Shown: positions 18,603-28,460, counted from the stretch's first letter. The stretch is 64,000 nucleotides of DNA from Candidatus Caenarcanales bacterium (GCA_020050435.1 JAGVKQ010000023.1:1-64000); one strand, 5' to 3'. A program made the numbers and translations. The notes: generated by a model from the sequence alone, not told the origin.

Positions 18603-19091
18603 ATGAATAGAATCTTTTCATTTATTTTGCTATTAATAGCAGTAAGCATGCCAGCAAATGCTTCAATTTTAGCTCTTCCACAAGAAAAGAATATCTCTAT
18701 AAAAAGTAGCTTTACGGGGAAATGGAAAATGAAGACTATTGTCACTTCATCAAGCTGCCCAGATATCTTAGTAGGAAGCACAACAGAATCAAAATTAATA
18801 ATAGGACCTGCAATTAAAGGACCTTCAAACCACATTAAAGCCTTATGGAAAGGTGGGGACTGGAAGCAAAGTAATGGAGTCTTAAAGCTATTAAATGACA
18901 AAGAAGCAATTACAGAAAGAATAACAAAGATAAAAACAAAAAAACATGAAGAATGGGAAGCGGTGTTAATTGACCACTTGAATCTTGATGAGAAAAACAC
19001 CATTCACACTGAAAGCATAGTAATACAATATAAAAATGGTGAGATTGTAGGGGAATATAAGACTTATTCAATTTTAACAAGAGTTAAATAA
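18603..19091 (+). CDS. Hypothetical exported protein
   Basis: The family is not recognised. The 162 residues begin with a signal peptide (MNRIFSFILLLIAVSMPANA). The mature protein looks like a small beta-rich domain: FTGKWKMKTIVTSS opens it and KNGEIVGEYKTYSILTRVK closes it, which could suit a lipocalin-like barrel. It has one cysteine in SSCPDI. It lies between the cysS-linked gene and kdpF on the same strand. Its role is unknown. Confidence 0.7.
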   Translation: MNRIFSFILLLIAVSMPANASILALPQEKNISIKSSFTGKWKMKTIVTSSSCPDILVGSTTESKLIIGPAIKGPSNHIKALWKGGDWKQSNGVLKLLNDKEAITERITKIKTKKHEEWEAVLIDHLNLDEKNTIHTESIVIQYKNGEIVGEYKTYSILTRVK

Positions 19092-19149
19092 AGATTAATA
19101 GTTAGAACACACTTAAAGATCTAAATTTATTTAAAATAGTAAGGTATAT

Positions 19150-19260
19150 ATGGAATTATTTCTAAAATTACCTTTACCAAATCTTGCATTGTTTGTATCA
19201 ATTGCATTGATGTTTATTTATTTAACAATAGCTTTATTTTTTCCGGAAAGATTTTTATAA
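19150..19260 (+). CDS. kdpF: KdpF, small stabilising subunit of the Kdp K+ pump
   Basis: A 36-codon gene directly before kdpA. It encodes a single membrane helix and ends with the KdpF-like PERFL. Its TAA (19258-19260) is followed with no gap by the GTG of kdpA. AAGG lies 6 bases before the ATG. In other bacteria KdpF packs against KdpA and stabilises the complex. Its length, membrane helix and place in the operon fit; the sequence itself is too short for proof. Confidence 0.85.
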   Translation: MELFLKLPLPNLALFVSIALMFIYLTIALFFPERFL

Positions 19261-20952
19261 GTGATAGAAGTCATCCTATTTATTGGAATTATATTAATGC
19301 TGGTAATACCAAGTGCATATTACTTAGGCATATTTATAGCAAAGACATTCAATGAAGAAATCTTTCCAGATGATATAAAATCTAAGGCTTGTTTACTATT
19401 TGAATCAATAGAAAACCCTATATATAAATTATGTGGCATCAATAAATCCCAAGAGATGACTGCAAAAGAATACTTTTTCACAATATTTTATACAAATATT
19501 TTATTATGCATATTTTCATTTTTAGTACTGTATTTTCAGACTAGTTTGCCATTCAAAGGAAATATTAATTTCCAGTTAGACATACCGATAATATTACACA
19601 TGCTTTCATCTCAAATAACAAACACTTGCCAAACCCACCATATTCCAGAACAGCACCTTACTCCACTCTCAAATTATTTCATTATGCCGCTTTTAATGTT
19701 CTATTCAAGCGCATCTGGAATTGCTACAGGAATTGTATTTATGAGAGCACTAATCTATGGAAAAATAGGAAACTCTTATGTAGATGTTATAAAAGCAATG
19801 ACAAGAATTCTCTTTCCTTTATCAATTATTTCAAGCATAGTTTTTGTCTCACTAGGAACGCCAAATACATTCACTTCATCAATAACGTATGAAACACTTG
19901 AAAAAGTCAAGGAAACATTACTATTAGGTCCTATAGCTTCATTTGAAGCAATTAAGCTCATAGGAGAAAATGGACTATCATGCTTAAATGCTAATTCAGC
20001 TCATCCTTTTGAAAGTCCGTCTTATTTAAGCAATTTTATTCAAGTATTTTGTATCTTACTTATACCAACATCATTACTTATAGTTTTAGGAATTTACTTA
20101 AAGAACATAAAACAATCAATAACAATAATTTCAGTTTTATATATTGTATTAATTTTTGAAATCCTCTTAATTAGTTTTTTTGAATTAAAAGGAAATGTAG
20201 AAATAAACAATATTATAGGACTTGATGCACCAAACTGGATTGGGAAAGAAACAAGATTTGGAATTGCAGGGGCGTCAATTTTTACAGCTCTGGTTTCAAA
20301 TGTTAGTGGATCAGCAAATTCTTCATTTGATGCATTCAACCCCATAGCTATTGCTTTAGCTTTATTCAACCTTTCAAATCAGTCATTTTTTGGCGTACAA
20401 GGTTTTGGATTAGTTTTTACTATAAATTTTATTATTTACACAGCATATTTAATTGGCTTAATGTTAGGTCGTACACCTGAAGTATTTGGAAAAAGAATTG
20501 AAAAAAAGGAAATAATTTTAAGCTCAATACTTATACTAATAAACCCAATACTTGTATTAACTTCCGTTGCGTTTACTCTAATAATGTTTCCTGAGAACGG
20601 GGGAAGCACTTTTGATCACATTCACTATTACACAAGAGTTTTCTATGAGTTTGCATCTGGTGCAGCTAGTAATGGCTCTGGATTAGAAGGACTTGATGAC
20701 AATAATGCATACTGGAATCTAAGCCTAGCTATTGTTATGTTTGTGGCAAGGTATGCAGCAATGTCATCAATGATTTTTCTTGGAGCCTCATTTGTAAATA
20801 AACCAACTATGCCAAGCGGAGTAGTAACGTTAAAAACAGACAATTTTTTATTTGGAACTGTATTTTTATTCTTTTCAATAATATCTACAGTTTTGACTTA
20901 CTTCCCTTTTATAATCTTAGGTCCAATTTCTGAAATATTAGCAAAGAATTAA
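19261..20952 (+). CDS. kdpA: Potassium-transporting ATPase subunit A, divergent pore loops
   Basis: Channel-like subunit of the high-affinity K+ pump KdpFABC in the inner membrane. The start is GTG, abutting kdpF. Family landmarks are ASGIATGIVFMRAL, LGPIASFEAIK, NANSAHPFESP, GKETRFGI and the closing GPISE. The four pore-loop regions differ from the usual consensus: loop 1 has TNTCQT where TNTNWQ is usual; loop 2 has ENGLSCLNANSAHPF where TNGGGFFNANSAHPF is usual; loop 3 has VSGSANSSFD where NGSVN is usual; loop 4 has GAASNGSG where AANNNGSA is usual. The length (563) is normal, so this is a full subunit with an altered filter, not a fragment. Confidence 0.93.
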   Translation: MIEVILFIGIILMLVIPSAYYLGIFIAKTFNEEIFPDDIKSKACLLFESIENPIYKLCGINKSQEMTAKEYFFTIFYTNILLCIFSFLVLYFQTSLPFKGNINFQLDIPIILHMLSSQITNTCQTHHIPEQHLTPLSNYFIMPLLMFYSSASGIATGIVFMRALIYGKIGNSYVDVIKAMTRILFPLSIISSIVFVSLGTPNTFTSSITYETLEKVKETLLLGPIASFEAIKLIGENGLSCLNANSAHPFESPSYLSNFIQVFCILLIPTSLLIVLGIYLKNIKQSITIISVLYIVLIFEILLISFFELKGNVEINNIIGLDAPNWIGKETRFGIAGASIFTALVSNVSGSANSSFDAFNPIAIALALFNLSNQSFFGVQGFGLVFTINFIIYTAYLIGLMLGRTPEVFGKRIEKKEIILSSILILINPILVLTSVAFTLIMFPENGGSTFDHIHYYTRVFYEFASGAASNGSGLEGLDDNNAYWNLSLAIVMFVARYAAMSSMIFLGASFVNKPTMPSGVVTLKTDNFLFGTVFLFFSIISTVLTYFPFIILGPISEILAKN

Positions 20953-20965
20953 AGGTAACAATCAG

Positions 20966-23014
20966 ATGGTAATAGCAAGAGATAAAAGAAAACACACTAT
21001 AAAAATAGACTACTCAGAAGTAGCTTTTAAAGCTTTTTTAGAATCAATTAAAAAATTAAGCCCTCATACACTGGTAAAAAACCCTGTAATGTTTTTAATA
21101 TGGATGTGCTCTTTCATCGGAATAGTATTAAGTATTAAACCCAATATTTTTGGACCTACAGAACTATCTCAGATAGATAACCTAGTAATTACATTGATTT
21201 TAATACTTACAATTTTCTTTTCAAACATGGCTGAAAATATTGCAAAAGAGATGGGCAAAGCACAAACAGACAGTCTAAGAATAGTACATGGTGACGTAGA
21301 AGTAAAAAAAATAAACGATGATGGAAGTATAGAGTATGTTTTCTCCTCCAAACTTGAAAAAGGAGACATGATAAAAGTACAAGAAGGTGATTTAATACCA
21401 CTTGATGGTGAAATAGTTGAAGGGATAGCAACTGTTGATGAATCAGCCATTACAGGGGAGTCATCTGTTGTATTAAAAGAACCAGGCACAGACACATCAA
21501 CCTCAGTAACAGGTGGAACAAGAGTAGTTAGTGATTGGTTATTAATAAAAATTACTGCTGAGCAAGGAAATACCTACATTGATCAAATGGTAAATATTGC
21601 AGAAAGCATTGAAAGGAAAAAAACACCAAATGAAATAAGTTTAAATGCATTGCTTATTGCTTCCACTATAAGCTTTTTATTAGTTGTAACTGTAATCCCA
21701 GTAATCCTCCACTACTTACATATAAAATATGAATATATTTATATAATTGCTCTTTTAAGCTGCTTAGCTCCGACTACTATAGGAGGGTTAGTTAAACCTA
21801 TTACAATTTCTGGCTTTGATAAAATCAATGCATTTAATGTTCTTGCTTTAACAGAAGATGCTATTGAAAAAGCAGGTGATATAAATGTGCTTTTCCTAGA
21901 CAAAACAGGGACAATAACCATTGGCAGCAGAATGGCAATAGAGTTTATACCAACAGGACATAATTCAATTCAAACTGTAGCAAAATCTGCTTTTCTTGCT
22001 AGCTTTTATGATCATACACCTGAAGGTAAATCAATTCTAAACCTTGCAAAAAGATATGTTGAAGATGTAGAGATAAAAAAAATAATTGGAAAGCCAATAG
22101 AATTTAGTGCTCATACAAGAGTAAGTGGCATAGACTTGGAAAACGGTGACATCCTTAGAAAAGGGGCAAGTGATGCTATAAAAAAAATAGTACAAAGTAA
22201 AAATGGTAAGATTTGGGAAAATACTGATCAGCTTGTAGATAATATTGCTTTACAAGGAGGCACGCCTCTTTTAGTTTCAAAAAACAATGAAGTAATTGGA
22301 ATAATTCACTTAAAAGATATTATTAAACCTATTATTAAAGACAAATTTAAAGAATTAAATTTAATGGGCATTAAAACTGTCATGTGTACAGGAGACAACA
22401 ATTTAACAGCTAAAGTAATAGCAAAAGAAACTGGCGTTAATGAATTTATTGCTCAGGCTAAACCAGAAGAAAAAATTAATCTAATTCGAGAATATCAATC
22501 AAAAGGTATGATTGTAGCAATGTCAGGTGATGGTACAAACGATGCACCAGCACTAGCACAAGCTGACGTAGCATTAGCGATGAACACTGGCACAGTAGCA
22601 GCAAAAGAAGCCTCAAACATGATTGATCTTGATTCAGATCCTACTAAAATAATAGAGATTGTAAAAATCTGCAGACAGCTTCTAATGACAAAAGGAGCAT
22701 TAACAACATTTTCAATTACTAATGATATATCTAAATACTTTGCGATTTTACCCAGCATATTTCCAATTAGTGGGCTTGAAGTTTTAAATATAATGCGCTT
22801 AGAATCCAGCCATTCAGCAATTATTTCTACATTAATATTTAATGCTATTTTAATTCCTTGTGCCACACCCATAGCAATAAGTGGTGTAAACTACTCAGCA
22901 AATGACCCAAACAAACAATTAACGGTCAATCTGCTAAGATTTGGAATAGGTGGCTTAATCATCCCATTTCTTGCAATAAAAATTATTGACTTAATAGTAG
23001 GGAGATTCATCTAA
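20966..23014 (+). CDS. kdpB: Potassium-transporting ATPase subunit B (P-type ATPase)
   Basis: ATP-hydrolysing subunit of KdpFABC. Phosphorylation Asp is D312 in DKTGTITIG. The dephosphorylation motif TGES is at 163-166; its Ser matches the inhibitory phosphoserine site known in E. coli (Ser162). The hinge GDGTNDAPALAQADVA and the class-specific MNTGTVAAKEASNMID follow. Length 682 is normal. It is 13 bases after kdpA and overlaps kdpC by one base (stop TAATG). Unlike kdpA, the catalytic motifs are conventional. Confidence 0.97.
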   Translation: MVIARDKRKHTIKIDYSEVAFKAFLESIKKLSPHTLVKNPVMFLIWMCSFIGIVLSIKPNIFGPTELSQIDNLVITLILILTIFFSNMAENIAKEMGKAQTDSLRIVHGDVEVKKINDDGSIEYVFSSKLEKGDMIKVQEGDLIPLDGEIVEGIATVDESAITGESSVVLKEPGTDTSTSVTGGTRVVSDWLLIKITAEQGNTYIDQMVNIAESIERKKTPNEISLNALLIASTISFLLVVTVIPVILHYLHIKYEYIYIIALLSCLAPTTIGGLVKPITISGFDKINAFNVLALTEDAIEKAGDINVLFLDKTGTITIGSRMAIEFIPTGHNSIQTVAKSAFLASFYDHTPEGKSILNLAKRYVEDVEIKKIIGKPIEFSAHTRVSGIDLENGDILRKGASDAIKKIVQSKNGKIWENTDQLVDNIALQGGTPLLVSKNNEVIGIIHLKDIIKPIIKDKFKELNLMGIKTVMCTGDNNLTAKVIAKETGVNEFIAQAKPEEKINLIREYQSKGMIVAMSGDGTNDAPALAQADVALAMNTGTVAAKEASNMIDLDSDPTKIIEIVKICRQLLMTKGALTTFSITNDISKYFAILPSIFPISGLEVLNIMRLESSHSAIISTLIFNAILIPCATPIAISGVNYSANDPNKQLTVNLLRFGIGGLIIPFLAIKIIDLIVGRFI

Positions 23015-23571
23015 TGACAGGTATCAGAGTTTGTATAATTACAATTTTACTAACATGCTTATATATTGTGTTTTCTGTAGGAGTAAGTTCAATACTATTC
23101 AACCAACACTCAAATGGATCGATAATAACTAAAAATGGAAAGATCGTAGGCTCAAGACTAATAGGACAAGAATTTACTAGCAACAACCATTTACACTCAA
23201 GACCATCTGCAAACAACTATAAAAATAATTTTTCAGGAAATTCAAACTATGCTTACAAGTCAGAAGATTTAAGAACTTACATTAAAAATAAATACAATAA
23301 CTTTAAAACAATAAATAATAATAGTGGTGATTTAAATATACTTTCAGAATCAGCATCAGGACTAGATCCTCATATAACCTATGAAGGGGCTACAGCTCAG
23401 ATAAAAAGAATATCATCCTCATCTAAAATAAGTGAAAATGAAGTGAGGGGATTGATAGATAAACATGCAAAGCCAAGGATAATTGGTTTATTTGGTGAAA
23501 AAATAATAAATGTAGTTGAGTTAAATTTAGATTTAAATAAATTGAGTAATAAAGATGCCAAAAAGACTTGA
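23014..23571 (+). CDS. kdpC: Potassium-transporting ATPase subunit C
   Basis: Single-span subunit that helps KdpB bind ATP. The N-terminal helix is at about 7-26. Family motifs GSRLIGQEF, HSRPSANNY and SASGLDPHITYEGA (usual LDPHISP) are present. The middle region after SRPSA lacks the usual YNP/ASGGSNLGP wording and reads SGNSNYAYKS. Length 185 is normal. It overlaps the following KdpD-like gene by 17 bases. Confidence 0.94.
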   Translation: MTGIRVCIITILLTCLYIVFSVGVSSILFNQHSNGSIITKNGKIVGSRLIGQEFTSNNHLHSRPSANNYKNNFSGNSNYAYKSEDLRTYIKNKYNNFKTINNNSGDLNILSESASGLDPHITYEGATAQIKRISSSSKISENEVRGLIDKHAKPRIIGLFGEKIINVVELNLDLNKLSNKDAKKT

Positions 23572-25771
23572 ACCAGATGAAATCTTAAAACAAATAGTTA
23601 AACTGTCAACAGGGAGACATAAAATTTACCTTGGCATGGCTCCAGGTGTAGGAAAAACTTGTAAAATGCTTGAAGAAGCTAGGGACTTGAAAAAAAAAGG
23701 TATCGATATTGTAATTGGTTATATTGAGAATCAAGGAAGATCTGACAACAATACCTTAATAGGTTATTTTGAATCCATCCCGAAGAAATGTTTTAAAATT
23801 AATGGCAAAGATTTTTTCGAGCTAGATGTAGAGGCTGTTATTGAAAGAAGACCTGCAACAGTAATAATAGATGAGCTGGCTCATTCAAACATACCAGGGT
23901 CATTGAATCAAAAAAGATATGAAGATGTTCAAGAAATATTAAAAAATGGAATTAGTGTTTTATCTACACTTAACATTCACCATTTAGAAAGTATTGCTCC
24001 TATTATAGAAAAAAATCTTGGAATTAAAATAAATGAAACCATTCCAGACTGGGTATTAAATCAGGCTAATGAAACGGTTTTAATAGATATTCCTATTGAT
24101 GATTTGCATGAGAGACTTAAATCAAAGAATATTTACAGTCAAGATCAGTTAAAACATGCTTACAAAAACTTTTTCAAAAGAAGTAATCTATTCCTATTAA
24201 GAGATTTAGCACTTAATGTACTTGCTGAAAGAGTAGACATTGAAGTTGTTAGCGAGAAACTAAAAGCAAAAATAAAAGACAGAATACTTGTAGCTTGTAA
24301 ACCTGAATTAAACTCAAATAGATTGATTAAACATGCTGGGATAATAGCCTCCATTACTCATGGAGATCTAGATGTTCTTTGCATTTTAAATGAGAAAGTT
24401 GAAGAGTCTATTACAACCTCTCTTAGAGAATCAACAAAAGAGTACAAAGGAAACTTTTTCCTTATTAAAGATTTAAAAAAAAGCATAGCTGACGAGCTTG
24501 TACATTTTGTTAAATTAAACAGAATTACTCAAGTCGTAATGGGACATCAAAAAGAGAAAAAAATTAAAGAATTATTTTCAAAAACAACACTTTTTGATCT
24601 TATGGGAAAAACAACAAACTTAGATATTCTTATAGTTGGAAGCAATGAAGAAGAAGGTTTCAACATCTTAAATAAGATTAGCGATGAAAGCACTATACAA
24701 AAACAAGAAAAACATAATTTTGGTAAATTAAAAATTCATATAGGAATGGCTCCTGGAGTAGGGAAAACATATAAAATGCTTCAAGATGCAAGAGCCTTGC
24801 ATGATCAAGGAAAAAATGTGTTACTTGGTGTCATAGATACTCACGGGAGACCAGAAACATCTCAAATGATGGCTGAAATGCCACTACTGCCACAAAAACT
24901 TATTCAACACAAAGAAAAATATATGCAGGAGTTTGATCTTGAAGGAGCAATACTTGCAAAGCCAGAATACATTCTAGTAGATGAGCTTGCACATACAAAC
25001 GTACCAGGATCTATAAACAACAAAAGATACCAGGATGTACAGTACTTACTTAGAGCAGGAATAAATGTTATGTCCACTGTTAATATTCAACACATAGAAA
25101 GCTTAAATGACATTGTAGAACAGGTGACTGGTATTAAAGTTAGAGAAACCGTACCTGATTGGATAATTTCTCATGCAAGTGAAATTGTACTAATAGACTT
25201 AAGTCCCGAAGCTTTACAAGAAAGATTAAAAGCAGGGAAAATATATTCACTAGACAAAATAGAACAAGCTCTTACACACTTTTTTCAAAAAAGAAACCTT
25301 ATAGCATTAAGAGAGCTTTCACTTAGAGAAGTAGCAGAAAGTGTTGAGCATGAACTTTATCCTAAAAATAAAAAGGGGAAGATTCTAAGCTTGATAGACA
25401 TAAATTCTGACACCTTAAGACTAATCAGAAAATCTGCAAGATTAGCCAGCAGACTACAATCAGAACTTATAGTAATGCATATAATTAAAGAAATGAAAAA
25501 GCTTAGCGAAGAAAAAAAGATAGCCATAATTGAACTTGAACAACTTATAGTAGAACTGGGTGGAGATTTCAGACTGGTAGAAAGCGAACATATTGTAGAT
25601 GAAATAGTAAATGCAGAAAAGAAAATAAAGCCAAGCTATGTAGTAATTGGCGAACCTACAAGAGATTCAAAATCAATTTTCACAGAATCAATAACTAAAG
25701 AAATTTTAAAGAGAATATCAAATCCACACATTTGGATCGTGGGGGATTTCACAAGAGAAAGTAACGATTAA
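23555..25771 (+). CDS. Tandem KdpD N-terminal domain / Usp protein without histidine kinase
   Basis: This 738-residue protein is two KdpD sensor modules in a row. Each has a KdpD nucleotide-binding domain with Walker A GMAPGVGKT (first with its Met at 28, second at 398) and a DELAHSN / DELAHTN Walker B, followed by a Usp-like domain (about 245-370 and 610-730). No four-helix membrane domain, GAF domain or histidine kinase follows. Kinase-less short KdpD proteins are known in cyanobacterial kdp operons, and the Usp domain of some KdpD proteins binds c-di-AMP. The doubled form here is unusual. It overlaps kdpC by 17 bases, so it is in the operon and probably senses K+ status or c-di-AMP for the pump. 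Confidence 0.9.
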   Translation: MPKRLEPDEILKQIVKLSTGRHKIYLGMAPGVGKTCKMLEEARDLKKKGIDIVIGYIENQGRSDNNTLIGYFESIPKKCFKINGKDFFELDVEAVIERRPATVIIDELAHSNIPGSLNQKRYEDVQEILKNGISVLSTLNIHHLESIAPIIEKNLGIKINETIPDWVLNQANETVLIDIPIDDLHERLKSKNIYSQDQLKHAYKNFFKRSNLFLLRDLALNVLAERVDIEVVSEKLKAKIKDRILVACKPELNSNRLIKHAGIIASITHGDLDVLCILNEKVEESITTSLRESTKEYKGNFFLIKDLKKSIADELVHFVKLNRITQVVMGHQKEKKIKELFSKTTLFDLMGKTTNLDILIVGSNEEEGFNILNKISDESTIQKQEKHNFGKLKIHIGMAPGVGKTYKMLQDARALHDQGKNVLLGVIDTHGRPETSQMMAEMPLLPQKLIQHKEKYMQEFDLEGAILAKPEYILVDELAHTNVPGSINNKRYQDVQYLLRAGINVMSTVNIQHIESLNDIVEQVTGIKVRETVPDWIISHASEIVLIDLSPEALQERLKAGKIYSLDKIEQALTHFFQKRNLIALRELSLREVAESVEHELYPKNKKGKILSLIDINSDTLRLIRKSARLASRLQSELIVMHIIKEMKKLSEEKKIAIIELEQLIVELGGDFRLVESEHIVDEIVNAEKKIKPSYVVIGEPTRDSKSIFTESITKEILKRISNPHIWIVGDFTRESND

Positions 25772-27072
25772 ATTTTACTTCTTAAGGAAGTAAAGTAGTA
25801 AATAGGTATACCAGCCAAAAGCATTCCAAGAGGAATTAGTAGACTAACTGATTGAGAAGTTGAAATCAACGTAAATATTGTCATGGAGAAAATAACTAGA
25901 AAAGCTAAAGATATGGTCAAGTACAGACCCAATTTACCAAATGGAATAATAAAAGTATCTTTTATAAGAGCATTTCTCCTTCTAAATATAAGAAGGGCAA
26001 TAATCTCTAAAGACATAGCAATAAGATAAAAGAAAACATCAAAGACTATAAGATTTTCAAAGTCAAAAAGAACTAAAATGCTATAAATAAAACCACAAAA
26101 TAAAATAGCCAAATGTGGAGTATGGAACTTAGGGTGTATTACAGAAAAGAAGTTAGGTAGTAGTTTATCTTTAGACATTGATGAAAGGATTCTAGTGGAA
26201 GAAAGCATTAAAGAATTAAATATTCCCAGACACATAATCATTCCACCAAGTGTTAAAAATACACTCAAAAGAGGAAACCCCATCGTTTGAGCAATAAATG
26301 AAAATTCACCGAATTTCCAAGTAGCCGAACTATCATGAATACAAACTCCTATCAAGACAGGGAAGAAATAGAAAAAGACAATAATAGGAATAGTGAGAAA
26401 AACTGCTTTTGGATACGTTTTATGAGAGTCATGAATTTCTTCTAAAACAGGCGTGGCATTATCCCAACCTATAAAATTCCAAAATGCAAGAGAAAGCCCA
26501 TATATAAGATGATGGGGAGAAAATGAAGATTTTTGTAAAAATACAGGGCTAAAATCAAAATTTATATAAAAGAGTCCAAGAAGGATAAAAACAAAAAAGG
26601 CTATCAAAATAAATAATTTAAAGATTCCTAGAATCTCACCCACAGATTTTATACCTTTGATATTTATATAAACAGAAACCCAAATAACTAATAGATTTAC
26701 AAGATATAAAGTTATATGATTCATATCTGGATAAAAGATCTTTAAATATGAAGTAAATAAAATAGGATATAAAGACAAATCAATAAGTGTATATAAAGTA
26801 CTCCAATAGCCTTCCATAAATCCCCAAAAACGACCCATAGTCATTTGAACCCACTTATAATAACCACCTTGGATAGGGTAATTACTAGAGAGTTCAGAAA
26901 CAATTAAACATTCTGGAATTGTCCAAATTAAAGGAATTAAAAGGATTAATAATAAAGTAATCCGAGAACCGACAGATGAAACAATTTCTTCCAGACCATA
27001 AGGTCCACCACTCACAGAGAAGAAAATAATTGGTATTAAAGTTAAAAGTTTTGCTTTTTTCGTATTATCCAT
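25768..27072 (-). CDS. APC-family amino acid / polyamine permease
   Basis: Inner-membrane transporter with about 12 hydrophobic helices over 434 residues. The first helix carries GGPYGLEE, the glycine-rich substrate loop of APC carriers; this wording is typical of the polyamine/amino acid PUT-like branch. The stretch LAFWNFIGWDN in helix 6 also fits. It converges with the KdpD-like gene, overlapping by 4 bases, and is divergent from lysA by 52 bases. The pairing with lysA suggests lysine or a diamine as cargo, but this is inference from position only. Confidence 0.9.
   Translation of the reverse strand: MDNTKKAKLLTLIPIIFFSVSGGPYGLEEIVSSVGSRITLLLILLIPLIWTIPECLIVSELSSNYPIQGGYYKWVQMTMGRFWGFMEGYWSTLYTLIDLSLYPILFTSYLKIFYPDMNHITLYLVNLLVIWVSVYINIKGIKSVGEILGIFKLFILIAFFVFILLGLFYINFDFSPVFLQKSSFSPHHLIYGLSLAFWNFIGWDNATPVLEEIHDSHKTYPKAVFLTIPIIVFFYFFPVLIGVCIHDSSATWKFGEFSFIAQTMGFPLLSVFLTLGGMIMCLGIFNSLMLSSTRILSSMSKDKLLPNFFSVIHPKFHTPHLAILFCGFIYSILVLFDFENLIVFDVFFYLIAMSLEIIALLIFRRRNALIKDTFIIPFGKLGLYLTISLAFLVIFSMTIFTLISTSQSVSLLIPLGMLLAGIPIYYFTSLRSKI
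25774..25794. terminator. Inverted repeat at the convergent kdp / permease ends
   Basis: TTTACTTC (25774-25781) and GAAGTAAA (25787-25794) form a perfect 8-bp stem with a 5-base loop. It lies inside the last codons of the permease gene and 3 bases after the stop of the kdp operon. It could fold in both transcripts, but neither strand has a clear T tract after it. Confidence 0.35.
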
Positions 27073-27124
27073 ATTTCAAGTATAATAATTTATGCTTACA
27101 AGTAAACAATAATAAGACAAAAAC

Positions 27125-28456
27125 ATGGAAGATACAATAGAAAATATTAAACAACTAGAAAACTTTAATCTATTTCCAACAAGCTGTGAAATAAATGAAA
27201 AAGGGCATCTAACTATAGGTAAAATCGATTGCATAGAACTGGCAAAGCAATATGGAACACCTTTATATATAATAGATAAAAAAACACTTACAGGTAGAAT
27301 AAACCAATACGTTACAAGCCTAAAAAAGCATTATGAGAAGTCCTTAATACTTTATGCCTCAAAATCATTTACCTGTACTGAAGTGTTTAAAATAGCAAAT
27401 GATTCCGGATTAGGGATAGATGTAGTTTCTGGTGGAGAGTTATACACGGCATTAAAAGTTAACTATAAAAAAGAAAATATTTACTTCCATGGAAACAATA
27501 AGTCTGAAGAAGAAATAGCTATGGCTATTAAAAGCGGCATAGGTAAAATTATTTGTGATAATTTTAATGAATTAGAAATAATTCAAGAAACCGCAAAAGG
27601 ACTAAATAAGACCCAAGAAATCCTAATCAGACTTACTCCTGGCATAGAATGTCACACTCATGAGTATATTAAAACGGGGCACTTAGATAGCAAGTTTGGA
27701 TTTGATTTAGATTATATAGACGAAGTTCTCGAAAAAATAAAATCAAGTACGAATATAAAACTAAAAGGGATGCATGCCCATATCGGATCACAAATATTTG
27801 AATTAAAGCCATATTCAGACGTAGTAGAAATATTATTAGAACAATTTGCTTATGCTAAATCTAAATATGGATTTGAGCTAGATGAGTTAAATATAGGTGG
27901 AGGAATAGGAATTTCTTACACCACAAACGATGATCCGATATTAATAGAAGATTGGGCAAAAACAGTCTCAACATCCATTAAAGAATGCTGCAAAAAATAT
28001 AATTTAAATGAACCTAAACTAATATGCGAACCAGGTAGAAGTATTTCTGGTCCAAGTGGGATTACGCTTTATAAAGCTGGTTCATCAAAGCAAGTACCAA
28101 ATGGTAAGAAATATATTTCTGTAGATGGTGGAATGGCAGACAATCCAAGACCTATAACCTATCAAGCCAAATATGAAGCTGTCGTAGTAAATAAAATGCT
28201 AGAAAAGAAAAAAGAAAAAGTAACCATTGCTGGAAAATATTGTGAAAGCGGAGACATTTTAATTAAAGAGATTGAGCTGCCATCAATTTCAAAAGGTGAC
28301 ATTATTGCAGTTTTAAATACAGGTGCTTATAACTACAGCATGTCATCAAACTATAACATGATGCCAAGACCAGCATGCGTAATGGTAGATGATGGAAAAG
28401 CAGAAGTGATTATAGAGAGAGAAACATTCGAAGATTTAATTAGGAAGCATAAATAA
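27125..28456 (+). CDS. lysA: Diaminopimelate decarboxylase
   Basis: Makes L-lysine from meso-diaminopimelate with PLP, the last step of the pathway. PLP Lys is K80 in YASKSFTC. Further family motifs are FHGNNKS, HAHIGSQI, LNIGGGIG for phosphate binding, CEPGRSI, and CESGDIL with the catalytic Cys from the partner subunit. Length 443 is normal. No lysine riboswitch fits in the 52-base upstream gap. It ends 21 bases before the convergent glpD, with a palindrome in between. Confidence 0.96.
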   Translation: MEDTIENIKQLENFNLFPTSCEINEKGHLTIGKIDCIELAKQYGTPLYIIDKKTLTGRINQYVTSLKKHYEKSLILYASKSFTCTEVFKIANDSGLGIDVVSGGELYTALKVNYKKENIYFHGNNKSEEEIAMAIKSGIGKIICDNFNELEIIQETAKGLNKTQEILIRLTPGIECHTHEYIKTGHLDSKFGFDLDYIDEVLEKIKSSTNIKLKGMHAHIGSQIFELKPYSDVVEILLEQFAYAKSKYGFELDELNIGGGIGISYTTNDDPILIEDWAKTVSTSIKECCKKYNLNEPKLICEPGRSISGPSGITLYKAGSSKQVPNGKKYISVDGGMADNPRPITYQAKYEAVVVNKMLEKKKEKVTIAGKYCESGDILIKEIELPSISKGDIIAVLNTGAYNYSMSSNYNMMPRPACVMVDDGKAEVIIERETFEDLIRKHK

Positions 28457-28460
28457 CTTT

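Noticed and set aside
27073-27124. Lysine riboswitch upstream of lysA
   Set aside because: The gap is 52 bases and cannot hold the roughly 170-base aptamer.
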